Origin: Crossaster papposus
Taxonomy: Eukaryota > Echinodermata > Asteroidea > Velatida > Solasteridae
NCBI GenBank assembly: GCA_037893245.1
Contig: JBAIAA010000117.1
Location: forward strand, 4,272,287-4,336,286
Reading direction: 5' to 3'
DNA length: 64,000 nucleotides
Of this stretch, positions 41,007 through 52,867 are shown piece by piece. The notes beneath the pieces were generated by a model. That model was not told where the DNA came from, did no database searches, and was given only the letters and a program-made list of their open reading frames with translations. The stretch's first letter is position 1; every line of letters starts with the position of its first letter. The translations under genes and the position numbers were made by a program.

Positions 41007-44000
41007 GCAGAGTAAAGACACTGATGTGTTGGTGCAGTGGTGTACTGACAATTCCAAGAATGTAGTTTCCCTAAAAGATCTCAAGGCACCTGGAAGAATT
41101 CGTAAGGGCTCCAAAGTCACAATGGATTGGGGAGGGCAGGCGTGGCAGGCAACAGTTCTAGACATCGAGTCGGATGAGTCGGATGATGATTCGGATAACG
41201 AACCTTTGGCTCACTATTTGCAATCAAAGAAAGCAGGTATGTTTAAGAATAAAATAAAATAAAAAAATCTTAATTTTTTGTAATCAATTAAGATAAAACA
41301 AATAAATTTACATAAGGTAACTAAAATTCAAATTCGTATCGACGATAAACTAAAAAACAACCTCTCACTTTTGTATACCTAAAACAATGTTGCGTACGTT
41401 TTGTGTCTCATTTATTTTTTTATATTTTTTTCATCAAACATTTGTAGAATCTGTTTTAAAAATGTTGTAATTCTTTTCTCCATTACAGATTCAACAAGCA
41501 CTTCAGCAGAAACATCCTTCCAGCAAGATGGGATCCAGTCGTGTGATAATTTCCTCTGCACTGAAGAAGTGTGGGCAGCATGTTCAAAGTGTTTATGCTT
41601 TTTATGCTACAATCACTTTTTATTAAATGATGAGTGCATTTCACACAATGTTCATTTTAATTTAAGTAACCTTACCTCTAGTTTCCCAATAACATGCACA
41701 CCGATGTCGATATCTCCTCCAGTTCTAGCTACACCTACATCTAGTGATCAAGGAAGGATTCAAAGCACACTGACGATGTCTCCTTCAGTTTCCATTGCTG
41801 CATCTGCATCTAGTGATAGAGGAAGGATTCAAAGCACACCGACGATGTCTCCTTCAGTTCACATGGCTGCATCTGCATCTAGTGACCGAGGATGGATTCC
41901 AAGCACACCGACGATGTCTCCTTCAGACCCTACAACTACATATACATCTAGTGACCGAGGATGGATTCCAAGCACACCGACGATGTCTCCTTCAGACCCT
42001 ACAACTGCATATACATATAGTGACCGAGGAGGAATTCCAAGCACACCGACGATGTCTCCTTCAGTTCCTACGGCTGCATCTGCATCTAGTGACCGAGGAT
42101 GGATTCCAAGCACACCGATGATGACTCCTTCAGTTCCAGTGGCTGCATCTGCATCTAGTGACCGAGGATGGATTCCAAGCACACCGACGGTGTCTCCTTC
42201 AGTTCCCATGGCTGCATCTGCAACTAGTGACCGAGGATGGATTCCAAGCACACCGATGATGACTCCTTCAGTTCCAGTGGCTGCATCTGCATCTAGTGGC
42301 GGAGGATGGATTCCAAGCACACCGACGATGTCTCCTTCTTTAGCTACATCTGCATCTAGTGACAGAGAATGGAATCCAAGCACACCGACGATGTCTCCTT
42401 CAGTTTCCTACGGCTGCATCTGCATCTAGTGACCGAGGATGGATTCCAAGCACACCGACGGTGTCTCCTTCAGTTCCCATGGCTGCATCTGCATCTAGTG
42501 ACCGAGGATGGATTCCAAACACACCAACGATGTCTCCTTCTTCAGCTACATCTGCATCTAGTGACAGAGAATGGGTTCCAAGCACACCAACGATGTCTCC
42601 TTCAGTTCCTACGGCTGCATCTGCATCTAGTGACCGAGGATGGATTCCAAGCACACCAACGATGTCTGCTTCAGTTCCTACAACTGCACCTGCATCTAGT
42701 GAACGAGGAGGAATTCCAAGCACACCGATGATGTCTCATTCAGTTCCTTTGACTCCATCCAGTTTTACTGTTGATGGAGAACCAACGATGATTTTGGAAA
42801 GTACAGCACGTCAGTCAAAGTGTAGGAACAAAATGGTAAAAGAAAAGAGAAATCGCGGGGAAGAGTATAGAACCGAGAAAACAAACAAACTGGTTCCAAG
42901 AAAAAGAGATCACTTGGGTAAGAGTAAATGTATTTACTGTCAGTTTAAGGGCTTTGATTGTTTGTCTTTCACACCGGAAAATAGACGAAGTATTAGGAAG
43001 GCATTTTATGATATAGCGAACCTACAGAAACAGCGAGAATGGATTAGTAGGTATGTTTCTGCAGATGCATCCAGTCCTCCAGATCGTAAAAGGAGACACA
43101 ACTGTTATTTCCTTCCAGTGCCAGATAAAAGTAATCAGCGGGTTCGAGTTTGCAGACAAATGTTTATCGGTACCATCAGTGTGTCAGATAGACAAGTCAA
43201 CACAGTTATGAAGAAACTTGACAACCATGGGGTGAAGGAGATGGAAAGGAGAGGAGGACGGCAATCCTTGGAGAAAGATAGACAATTACGTAATGAAGTG
43301 TTGGATCACATTAATAAGTTCCCCCGTATGGAATCGCATTATTGTAGAGCCAGCAGTTCTTGTCAGTACCTTTCGTCAGATTTGAGTATTGCCACAATGT
43401 ATGACATGTTCAAGCGAGAGAAGCCAGACGGTGCATCGTATTCTACATACAGCCGTACTTTTCACTCGCTGAATTTGAAATTTCATCAGCCAAAAAAAGA
43501 TCAGTGCGGCCTCTGCACAACTTTCTACAAAAGTGGCGAAGAGAAGAGAAGGGAACTTCAGGTCGAATTTGACAGGCACACTACGGAAAAGGTAACTGTT
43601 CGAAAGCTTAAATCAGAGGCAAAAGAAAGAGCATCTGTTGATGAAACATACAGCGCGGCCGTGTTTGATTTGCAACAAGTCATCTACGTCCCAAAATCAC
43701 TTCGATCAGAACTCTTCTACAAGCGTCGTTTAGCCTGCTACAACCTAACGATTTACGAGTTGGCTAGCAAGGAAGGGTACTGCTTCCTCTCCCACGAGGG
43801 AACAACTCGTCGGGGTTCCTGTGAGATAGCATCTTATCTACACCAGTACTTGTTGAAAGTGGACGAACAGGGAGTGCAGCATGTCCAGCTTTTCTCGGAT
43901 GGCTGCGTCGGTCAAAATAGAAATTCTATTCTACCTTCAATGATGTTGTCGTTTGTAAGTCAATCTCGGAATGTCCAGGATATTACGCTCTGCTTCTTCG

Positions 44001-44518
44001 AAACGAACCATGGACAGTCTGAAGGAGATACCATGCATAGTGTTATCAAAAGAGCTCTCAAACGAGTCCAGGAAATTTCCATTCCGGCTCAGCTGGTAAC
44101 ATTGTGTAAAATGGCGAGGAAATGTCCCAAACCGTACAATGTTATCCCCGTCAGTTCGTCTGATATTAATGACTGGAAAACACTGAGTCAGAAGCAGGGT
44201 ATTCTTCGGGTGCGTCAGTCTGAAGATGGAAAATCAGTCGATTGGACAAAGTTCAAGCAAATACAAATAGACAAGAAAGAACCCTGTCAGATCAAATTCA
44301 AGTATTCGCACACCGACGAGTCTTTTTCAACTTTATGCATTGGGCAAACACGGCGTTCATCGACTGAGCAAACTCTCAAACCAGAGCCACTATACCAATC
44401 AGGAATGCCAAAAATTTCATCATCAAAATATCACGACCTAGTAAGCATGTGCACCGGAACAACTCCAGTAATCTCCCATCCCAATTATCAGGATTTTTTC
44501 ATCAATCTTCCCCATTAA
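41007..44518 (+). CDS. Transposase-like protein with N-terminal 23-residue repeats, one frameshift
   Basis: Exon 41007-41236 (…DVLVQWCTDNSKNVVSLKDL, an acidic DESDDDSDNE stretch) splices from GCAG|GTATGT to TTACAG|ATTC at 41489, keeping frame. The second exon has a cysteine motif (CTEEVWAACSKCLCFLCYNH…CISH), then about 15 copies of SSDRGWIPSTPTMSPSVPMAASA, a basic segment, and a conserved domain from CIYCQFKGFDCLSFTPENRR to the stop at 44518. Conserved stretches include PKKDQCGLCTTF, DLQQVIYVPKS, LFSDGCVGQNRN and ETNHGQSEGDTMHSVIKRAL. The Asp in DLQ, the Asp in SDGC and Glu/Asp in SEGDTMH look like a DDE-type triad of an RNase-H-like transposase family that I recall from many invertebrate genomes. 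An extra T in 42404-42406 shifts frame within the repeats; otherwise the gene is open. Superfamily uncertain. Confidence 0.65.
41734..42770 (+). repeat. 69-bp coding tandem array 1
   Basis: Units of 69 bp encoding SSDRGWIPSTPTMSPSVPxAASA, about 15 copies, some shortened by 9 bp (SPSLATSASSD, SPSSATSASSD). The unit length is a multiple of three, so copy number can change without breaking frame. Confidence 0.85.
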
Positions 44519-44960
44519 ATCATTTTCAGGGAAAGTTGTGTTTCTGTATCAGCCACAACCCGTTGATTGTTTTAAGGCAGCTATACTCTTACCTCTCTGA
44601 CCTGACAACTCTCCGTGGTATACAAAAAGCCAATCTATTTTGGTATGAAGTACATGCATCTGCATCTAGTGACTGAGGAGGGATTCCAAGCACACCGACG
44701 ATGTCTCATTCAGTTCCATGGCTGCATCTGCATCTAGTGACCAGGGATGGATTTCAAGCACACCGGAGACCTTTACCTCAGTTCCCATGGCTACATCTTT
44801 GTCTAGTGACCGAGGAGGGAATCCAAAGACACCGACGATGTCTCCTTCAGTTCTAGTGGCTGCATCTGCATCTATAGTGACCGAGGAGAGGGTTCAAGAG
44901 GAACATAGTTGATTAGATCGTAACACCCCCCCCCCCCCCAGTGTTATCGATAATTACCTC
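44519..44960 (+). repeat. Degenerate start of array 2 and poly-C junction
   Basis: After the transposase stop, non-coding sequence leads at 44655 into 69-bp units like those in the gene but with frame breaks, then GTTGATTAGATCGTAACA and a C14 run (44926-44939) followed by AGTGTTATCGATAATTACCT. The same poly-C block recurs at 46328-46385. Confidence 0.6.
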
Positions 44961-46030
44961 ATTATGTGACCGAGGAGGGAATCCAAGCACACTGGTGGTG
45001 TCCCCTTCAGTTCCTATGTCTGCATCTGCATATAGTGACCGAGGACGATTTCCAAACACACTAATGATGTCTTCTTTAGTTCATACGGCTGCATCCGCAT
45101 CTGGTGACCGAGGACGGTTTCCAAACACACCGATGATGTCTCTTTCAGTTCCTATGTCTGCATCTGCATCTAGTGACCGAGGACAGATTCCAAACACACC
45201 AATGGTGCCTTCTTTAGTTCCTACGGCTGCATCTGCATCTAGTGACCGAGGAGGAAATCCAAGCACACCGACGATGTCTCCTTCAGTTCCAGTGGCTGCA
45301 TCTGCATCTAGTGACCGAGGAGGGAAGAATCCAAGCACTCCGATGATGTCTCCTTCAGTTTCCATGTCTGAATCTAGTGACCGAGGAGAGAATCCAAGCA
45401 CTTCAACGATGTCTCCTTCAGTTCTAGTGGCGGCATCTGCATCTAGTGGCCGAGGAGGGAATCCAAGCACACCGACGATGTCTTCTTCAGTTTCCATGTC
45501 TGAATCTAATGACCGAGGAGAGAATCCAAGCACTTCAACGATGTCTCCTTCAGTTCCAGTGGCTGCATCTGCATCTAGTGACCGAGAAGGGAATCCAAGC
45601 ACACCGACGATGTCTCCTTCAGTTCTAGTGGCGGCATCTGCATCTAGTGGCCGAGGAGGGAATCCAAGCACACCGACGATGTCTTCTTCAGTTTCCATGT
45701 CTGAATCTAGTGACCGAGGAGAGAATCCAAGCACTTCAACGATGTCTCCTTCAGTTCCAGTGGCTGCATCTGCATCTAGTGACCGAGAAGGGAATCCAAG
45801 CACACCGACGATGTCTCCTTCAGTTCTAGTGGCTGCATCTGCATCTAGTGACCGAGGAGGGAATCCAAAGGACACCGATGATGTCTCCTTCAGTTCTAGT
45901 GGATGTATCTGCATCTAGTGACCGAGGAGGGAATCCAAGCACACCGATGATGTCTCCTTCAGTTCTAGTGGATGTATCTGCATCTAGTGTCTAGTAACCG
46001 AGGACGATGTCTCCTTCAGTTCCTACGGTT
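44961..46030 (+). repeat. 69-bp tandem array 2, downstream of the transposase
   Basis: About 15 more units (SSDRGGNPSTPTMSPSVPVAASA type), open in one frame to 45918 but without the transposase domain. A higher-order period of 201 bp (three units, one shortened) is seen at 45450-45650 and 45651-45851. Its variants (GRGGNPSTPTMSSSVSMSES, DRGENPSTSTMSPSV) are absent from array 1, so the two arrays have evolved apart. No start or splice acceptor links it to a gene that I can support. Confidence 0.75.
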
Positions 46031-46320
46031 CAATAGGAACTTTAGGTCGAAATTGATAGGCATAGACTTTTTCCCTGGCAGCTAGGAAAATGAAACTTTA
46101 GACAGGTCATAGAAACAATATTTGTTATTAACAATATTCCCGCATTCATTGTATGCAAGAGGGACGAACGTGATTAGAGTCTAAAATATGTATTGGTAAT
46201 TGCCTCGCTGTGAATTCTTGATTTAAAACGCATTTAAAAAGGGAGTTGTATAGTGTGTACTGCTGGAAATGTTTTTTTTTATAATAATTGTCCGTGTAAG
46301 TCTGTACTTGGGTTCAAGAT

Positions 46321-47110
46321 GGACATAGTTGATTAGATCGTAACACCCCCCCCCCCCCCCCCCAGTTTTATCGATAGTTACCTCATTATGAACTTGATTA
46401 AAGGGATAAATCATATTGTGTACATTATTTAACAACCTTTTAATTAAATATGTTGAAAAATGTTTTCCATTCTGTTGAGCAGGGTCTAGTGATATATGAA
46501 CAAAAATCAGCTCCATTGACTGAAGGAATTTTTGTTAATTAACAAAAAATTGTTTGTTGGTTCACCCATATTTCCGTGTTTTTTGTACCTCAATCCAAGA
46601 AGTACAGATCTGAAGATGGAGTATAATCATTTCCCCCAAGTTTTATGCATAATCACCTCATTGTCAATTGGTTTTGATTTAAAGGGATAAATATTAATTT
46701 GTCCCATTTTATTTGAGACATTTTTTAACAACAATTTGTAATTGAATAGTTTACAAGTACATGTACACAATGAACTGTCGCTATTTACACTTAGATCTTC
46801 AAAAGTACAGATCTATTCTTTGGAGTCGGGGTAAGCCTTTCCCCTAAATTTTGTATGCGTAATCACCTCATTGTGAACTGTTTTTGATTTAAAGGGATAA
46901 TTTGAACAGTGTGTAACGCTGAAAACATTTCAAATGTGGGACACAATTTAACATTGTTAATGAATACTACACAATGAAATGTCGATATTTATTATTTTTT
47001 ACAAGTTTCATCGGTAACTGCTTCATTGTGAACTGTTCTTTTGTATTTATTGACTGCCCGAAACCTATTAATCTGTATAATTATTTGAAAGCACTCTTTA
47101 ATTTAAGCTT
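46321..47110. repeat. Degenerate tandem repeat, about 250-bp period
   Basis: Three to four diverged units marked by CACCTCATTGTGAACTG, TTTGATTTAAAGGGATAA and ATTTAACA…TTAAT blocks (46370, 46650, 46860, 47020). The first contains the second poly-C tract (46345-46364). No coding content. Confidence 0.6.
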
Positions 47111-47596
47111 TCTCAATTATACAATGAACTGTCATGATGAATATAAAAAATGTCCGTAATAAACGGTTATGAACTTGGATCTATTCAAAAGAAAATGATA
47201 TGTCCGAGTTATTCTTTGTACAATAGATCAAGGAGGGGCAGAAGGGAAGGGTAGAAGAGGGGTTGAAGTCTAGTTCTTTTTTTATAAACCCGCTTAGTGT
47301 CTGCAGAACTGCCTCGGGTTGTTTACTATGTCAGAAAATCATAATAATGTGTGGACTTTCGTTCGCTCCATTACGTCGTTTTACAAACAAAAACCTAAAT
47401 ATTCCCCCGACATCTTTATTTAGATAATTAATATTGGCAGTCGGTAGCATTGGAAATGGAACTAAAGGATATTCTGAAAATGACGAGGGAAATTTTACAA
47501 AAAACATGCAAACGGTTGTGAGAACACTGCTGAACTGCCCCCTTGTATAAAAACTTGCTGAACTGTGTGCACAAAACCCTGTCCTGTTCCTCATCG

Positions 47597-47810
47597 TTAT
47601 CTCACGAAGTGCAAAAACGGTGACGCGTGCGTCGATGGAGTAGGCGCGGATGCTTTCTTGATCTCACGAAGTGCAAAAACGGTGACGCGTGCGTCGATAG
47701 AGTAGGCGCGTCTGCTTTATTGATCTCACGAAGTGCACAAAATGTTGACGCGTGCGTCGATAGAGTAGGCGCGGCTGTTTTCTTGATCTCACGAAGTGCA
47801 AACACATTTT
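47597..47810. repeat. 62-bp tandem repeat with transposon end motif
   Basis: Three and a half units starting ATCTCACGAAGTGCAAAAAC followed by GGTGACGCGTGCGTCGAT and AGAGTAGGCGCG. Each carries the terminal word CTCACGAAGTGC, so this is a multiplied subterminal region near the right end of the large transposon. Confidence 0.8.
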
Positions 47811-48005
47811 ACTAATTATTATTTGGCTAATTAATAGAGTCATTTACAAACAAATTGCATAAAAGCATAGAGCAAGGCATACCAGCCATGGAAATGCAAA
47901 CATGATTTAAATATGTGACTGGAAAGTGATCTAAAATATCGTTTTAAAAGTTGTTTATACAAAGACCTGATTATCTCAAAATGCAGTTGTAGCCAGGCTT
48001 AGAGG

Positions 48006-48033
48006 TTTTGTGCACTTCGTGAGATCATCGTCG
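48006..48033 (-). repeat. Right terminal inverted repeat of large transposon
   Basis: TTTTGTGCACTTCGTGAGAT plus CATCGTCG, the reverse complement of the left end with one mismatch over 20 bases plus a small indel. Confidence 0.6.
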
Positions 48034-48341
48034 ATTTGTTGGTCGTTAAAGGGAAATTCCAGGCTCAATAATATTTTACCTAGTCTAAAAAAATATGGTA
48101 GCATACTGACTCTGCAGAGAATTTGTTTTGATTTGTTATCGAGAACGACACACGCGCCTATTATATTCACGATTTCTTGCCATTCAAGAGTACAAGGGCG
48201 CGGCCATATTGTTCAAATTATTTTAGCCGCCAATGTCACGTGACCAAAAACTGGAGGAATTGCTTAACGTTCGCGATGTTCGAGTGTTTCCAGGTTTTTA
48301 TAAAATAAAACTCACATTAGCAAAGGTCAACACCAGACGAA

Positions 48342-48387
48342 ATGCCTAAGAATGTCTCAGTCATTGTAGTCATTGTGCTATTTGTTG
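48342..48387 (+). other. Candidate signal-peptide exon (tentative)
   Basis: ATGCCTAAGAATGTC… encodes MPKNVSVIVVIVLFVG, a plausible start of a secretory signal, and ends at a donor, GTTG|GTAAGAG. A TATA-like TTTTTATAAAATA lies about 40 bp upstream (48294). It sits just outside the large transposon. No following exon was recognised, so this may be the only host gene start in the window or chance. Confidence 0.25.
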
Positions 48388-48399
48388 GTAAGAGCCGTT

Positions 48400-49110
48400 A
48401 CAATTTGAATTGTTGCGTCATCATAGCTACGCTGCTTGTATCGCGTTATTATCTATTTTTGTTGTCGGCGGCGGCTACCTGACATACAATTTAGACGTCT
48501 AGGCCTAAACAAATTGTCAGGTCGGAGAACTAGACTACTATTATTTTACACGCTGTGTGTTTCGCAGTTTGATTGGATTTTGCCGCCATCTTGAAAAATC
48601 GGAACCGGTCAAGTGGGTTCGACGGATAAAATCAATAGATAGGTCGAAAAGAAACTCCATGCAAAATTTGGTACTTTTGTCCGGCCGGTAACGTTAATCC
48701 TGAAAATTGTCGCTAAGCCACCTGACTAGATGCAGACACAGTTCGCCAAAAAACAATGGCGTTCGGGTGTACTTCGGATACTCGGCCCACATTGGGCACA
48801 GGTCGAAACAATAACGAGTTTGTATTTTAATGTGAACAAAAACAGCACAGATGGAAACCGCCATGCATGATCACCAGGAATATTTCTACAATCCTCCATT
48901 TATAGGCCGCATGTGCCTCTTGGTCAAAACTAGCCGTGGGATCAAAATTTAAATAATTGTTATTCTCGCGGGTAGAAATTTACAGATTATTGATGGTGCA
49001 CGACAACCCATGTACGCATGCGCGCGCGAGAGCGCATGTGCCCAATTCGAAGCCAGGCTGACGGATTTGTTATGTTATGGAAATACATTTTGGTTTTGCA
49101 AAAAACAACC
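48400..49110. other. Spacer without a gene
   Basis: No conserved coding sequence, RNA gene or paired repeat ends seen. Confidence 0.4.
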
Positions 49111-49114
49111 GAGA

Positions 49115-49335
49115 TTGCAAAAAGCATTCAAATTTGGAAATAATCTAAATTTAAAAAGCATCCGAATTCAGAAAGCATCCGAATTTAAAAAGCATTGAAG
49201 TTTGCAAATAGCATCCGAGTTCACAAAAAACATCAAAATTAAGAAAGCATCCAAATTACGAAAGCATCCGAATTAGGAAAGCATCCGAATTAGGAAAGCA
49301 TCCGAGTTTACGAAAAACTTCCGAATTATCAGTAA
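49115..49335. repeat. 17-18 bp degenerate tandem repeat
   Basis: About twelve variants of AAAGCATCCGAATTAGG (AAAGCATCCGAATTCAG, AAAGCATCCAAATTACG). Non-coding. Confidence 0.75.
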
Positions 49336-49364
49336 TACGAATAAGATTATCTTGTCTTGTAGTG

Positions 49365-50730
49365 AATGGGTGAAAATCCCGATTTCAAGGAAAAAACGAA
49401 GGAGAACTTAAATTATCCGGGAGCAAATTATTAATATAATCAAGGTAATGAATGGCAATTTGGACATTAAAAATATCTTCCAGCTTCAAAAGTTTATATT
49501 TGAAACAAAGAGGAGTAGTATGTGCATTGTACTGAACATGACACGCATTACGAATACATTTGGAGAGTAATAAGTCTTTTGTACAAAGAGGGGTACACCT
49601 TGATCATGCCACCCCAAGCTAAGAGGCCATAATTTAGATAGTGATTAACTAAACTCTTATAAATGGCCAGACTGTCTATAACTCTCAAAGTATTCTTAGT
49701 TCTGTTAATAATATAATTACTTTTAGAAACTTTATTACATACAAGGTTAATTTGCTCCTTCCAGAGCATATTTTTGTCAGTAATAAGGCAAAGAAAAGTA
49801 CAGGAGGAAACCTTTTTAATAGTAACATTTTCTAGGCAAAGTGAGACATCAGGTAAAAACCTTTCTCTCTGCTGCAAAGAATAACAGATATAGTGAGTTT
49901 TATCAGTATGAATTTTTAACTTATTGGCTCTAAACCAATCTTGCAGTACTCTCAATTCATCATTCACAGTATTAGCCAGTACCTCCAAATTCTGTCCTGA
50001 GGCAACAAGTGTTGTATCATCAGCAAAGAGAACCGGTTTTAACAAGGGGCAACACATGGGCATATCATTAACGTAAATCAAAAACAATAATGGCCCAAGA
50101 GTTGACCCCTGGGGTATTCCACAAGTGATATTACAAATATTATATTTGACATCGTCTAGAATCACATATTGCTTACGATCATTTAAATAACTTGTAAACC
50201 AGTCAAGTGCGATTCCACGAATTCCGTAATAATACATTTTACGTAATAGAATGTGATGATTGACAGTATCAAAAGCTTTTTTAATATCTAAAAAAACAGC
50301 AAGAGAAATATCGGATGGCACTTTGTTAACAGAGTAAGACAGATTATTGTAAAAATCTAAAACGGCATGAACAGTGGGTCTATCTGCACGAAATCCGTAT
50401 TGATTATGAGAAAGTAAATTTGTGGAATTGAGAAAAAAACAATATTCGACTGTGCATAAGTTTTTCTAGAATTTTGGAGCAGGTATTAATCAGTGAGATA
50501 GGTCGGTAATTGCCTGGATCCTGGGGACTACCTTTTTTAAAAACAGGAACAACTTTAGCTAATTTGTACAAGTTAGGAAAAATACCTTGTTCAACGGAAG
50601 TATTAAAAATATTCGATAATGGAGCAGAAATAATGTCAATAACTTCCTTTAAAAGGGAATTACTAACTTCATCTGATCCAGAACTATTTTTGTTTTGAAA
50701 CTTAGTGACGATTTTTATAATTTTTTATAG
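49365..50730 (-). pseudogene. LINE reverse transcriptase, CR1/Jockey group, 5' truncated
   Basis: Non-LTR retrotransposon ORF2 remnant, minus strand. From the 5' side: VVPVFKKGSPQDPGNYRPIS (about 50560-50500), frame breaks, then 50321-49548 open: LAVFLDIKKAFDTVNHHIL, CGIPQGSTLGPLLFLIYVND, the catalytic box VLFADDTTLV, and the thumb region RANKLKIHTDKTHYICYS. A frame change near 49555 leads to RNACHVQYNAHTTPLC and a C-terminal stretch reaching about 49365. Endonuclease is absent: the copy stops near 50730, as in usual 5' truncation. F(A)DD and GIPQGS motifs place it among LINE RTs; the clade is not certain. Confidence 0.8.
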
Positions 50731-50757
50731 AGTCTGGGTTTGAGTACCAAGTTTATG

Positions 50758-51065
50758 TAATGATTTATAAATCTTCAAATTTCTCTAACGTCGGCTTTTT
50801 CAAAAGATTCGGGTGGTGCGTGTGCTTTGATTGCATTGATGTAATCGTTATCTGTGTAGCCTGTTTTACCTGTAGGGGTGACTCGTAAACCGTGCTTGGT
50901 GACGATCTGGTTGAGCTCGTGGTGTTTCTTTTTGTTTTAAGTTGAACGCTGTATTTTGTAATCGCGTCAATGTGAACTTTACGAGTTGACTTCGCAGTTT
51001 GATTGATTGTGAGTCTCGACGTAATCACGCAACGTAGCTTTATTCCACTTGTGGTATACTCTCAT
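50758..51065 (-). pseudogene. Unrecognised broken ORF
   Basis: From ATG 51065 on minus: MRVYHKWNKATLRDYVETHN, then frame changes, and GLRVTPTGKTGYTDNDYINA near the end (stop about 50781). The pieces read like one small basic protein with two indels. I do not recognise it. It abuts the truncated 5' side of the LINE and might belong to a viral-type element like the one at 34-35 kb, but no evidence ties them. Confidence 0.25.
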
Positions 51066-52780
51066 TTCTTTTGGAAAAAAGAGCTTGAATTTATAAATAA
51101 TATTAAGAAAATGGAGATAATAAAATTAAGGATCAGCATTCTATACTACTCCCCCAGATCTGATGAACTGTGTTAACTGATCTGCAGAAACAAAAGCAAC
51201 CAATCAGATATTCCGCAATGCTAAATGATCCAAATGTTATTGAGCTGTATATAAGCCAACAAATATTTGCAAACTACGTGCTACATGAAATATATCACCA
51301 AGGTGACATTTTATTTGGTAATGTGTTTGTGTTTATTATTTTTCAGCAACTTCTTTAATTTGACCTTGTTGCAATTTGTAGGAACTAATCAATTTATTTC
51401 TAAGGATCGGGTATTTCAGTTGACTGCTTGGTCTCAACTGTCGAGATTTGTTGCTACAGTGGATACTTGTTTGGGGTCAAGGTGCAGTGTCTTTAAACCA
51501 CCGTCACGGACTTCAATTTGCAGGGTGGCGGACATGACCAGAGTTGATACAGGACGAAGAAAAATGCGGAATTCTACTACACTACCGTAGCTTTCTCGAA
51601 AGTCATCGCCCCTGACAAACAAAAGCTAATGATAAATGATGGCATATGAACCATTAGTTGCATGCAGATAAAGATGTATTATGTTGCGAAAATTAGAAAA
51701 TAAAGAAATACAAATAATTGTGTTTTATAGTGGTGTATTTGAATTACTTTGTGTTTAATGTAATCAATGAAAATTACAATGTTATAGAATGTTTTCAGAT
51801 GAGATATGATTTTGTACATGTATTTATAAAGTAGAAGTATCCTACACAAACTTTATTTTAATGTTTTCTTAAGACATACATTTTTCTCTGGTGAGTCATT
51901 TGGAGTCAACTGCGACTTGGATTCAGGAACCAGGAACACTAGTCCAAAGATTTATTTATTGTATTCATGTTATTGTATGACAAGATTAAACATACATGAT
52001 GTACTGGCAAGTAAGACCACATACACTTAATAGGTTAACAAGAAATAATTTGTGCTCTTTTTAATGTGCAGCATTAAACGTTATTACTATTTTGAAGTGT
52101 ACAAACTGATACTGTTGTGTTTTTTAAGTTAGTTTACTGACAAATTTGATAAAGATTTGTAACCGAGTTGTTTCCGGTTAGGACACATGGGTCAGTGACG
52201 ATTAAGGAGTCAGGAGAGTGTATATGATTTTTAAGATAATCCGGGTTTTATTGTCTTTGGTTGAGATGTGTATTGAAAAGTTAATTAAACCCGACAAAAA
52301 CGACAGTCATTGATGGTGGTGAATTCTGAAAAATAGAATTAAATACATATAATTAAATATTTGTACAATGAATTGTAATATCTTTACAATTATTGTATAT
52401 TATTCAATTTATTTTTAGGGATCAACAGTGCATCCCTTTAAACAATAAAACTAATGTGTGGCAAATGTAGCTTCATTTGCGCCTTATAATAATATTAACA
52501 AAACAGTCTACGCTTAAAATAAAACAGATACGAACTATAGGTGAATGACGTACCCAATGTTACGTTGCCGGCCGTATAAGGCTCAAAAGAAGAGAGCATG
52601 GTCACTCGTATGACAAGTACAGGTTGCTGCAATATAGGAATACACGTATTTACAATGAATATCGGCGATAGATACGTTTGAGTTTGTTATTAATTGAGAA
52701 TGTAATTTGGAAAGAAACAATTTACTGTTATAATTCTAAATGTTTGTTTGTATAACAGCCAGATTTTAGCAAAGTCATTA
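51066..52780. other. Spacer without a gene
   Basis: AT-rich; only short open frames without motifs. No repeats with clear ends were found by eye. Confidence 0.4.
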
Positions 52781-52867
52781 TTTTACAACATTAGATTCAT
52801 TCCATAGAAGTTAACTATACGAATAAAATACAATCTCATTAATGTTGTTTCAGTCAAAGCACTTACC

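Larger units (their letters stand above)
39171..48033 (+). mobile_element. Large DNA transposon with transposase-like gene, possibly Sola-like
   Basis: The left end CGACGATGTTCTCACGAAGT (39171) matches the right end read on minus from 48033, CGACGATGATCTCACGAAGT, and both run into CAAAA. The word CTCACGAAGTG recurs in both orientations inside each end (39358, 39388, 39432; 47599, 47661, 47723, 47786, 48011), like subterminal transposase-binding sites. ATTT lies outside both ends (39167-39170 and 48034-48037), but on the left it is also the end of a MITE, so the 4-bp duplication is uncertain. Between the ends is one plus-strand multi-exon gene. A 4-bp duplication and D-D-E-type motifs would fit the Sola superfamily; this is inference. 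Confidence 0.6.

Noticed and set aside
41859..42723. Minus-strand frames (GIHPRSLDADAAxGTEGDIVGV) over the 69-bp arrays
   Set aside because: Antisense shadow of the plus-strand repeat, which is joined to a conserved domain and splice sites; the minus frame leads nowhere.
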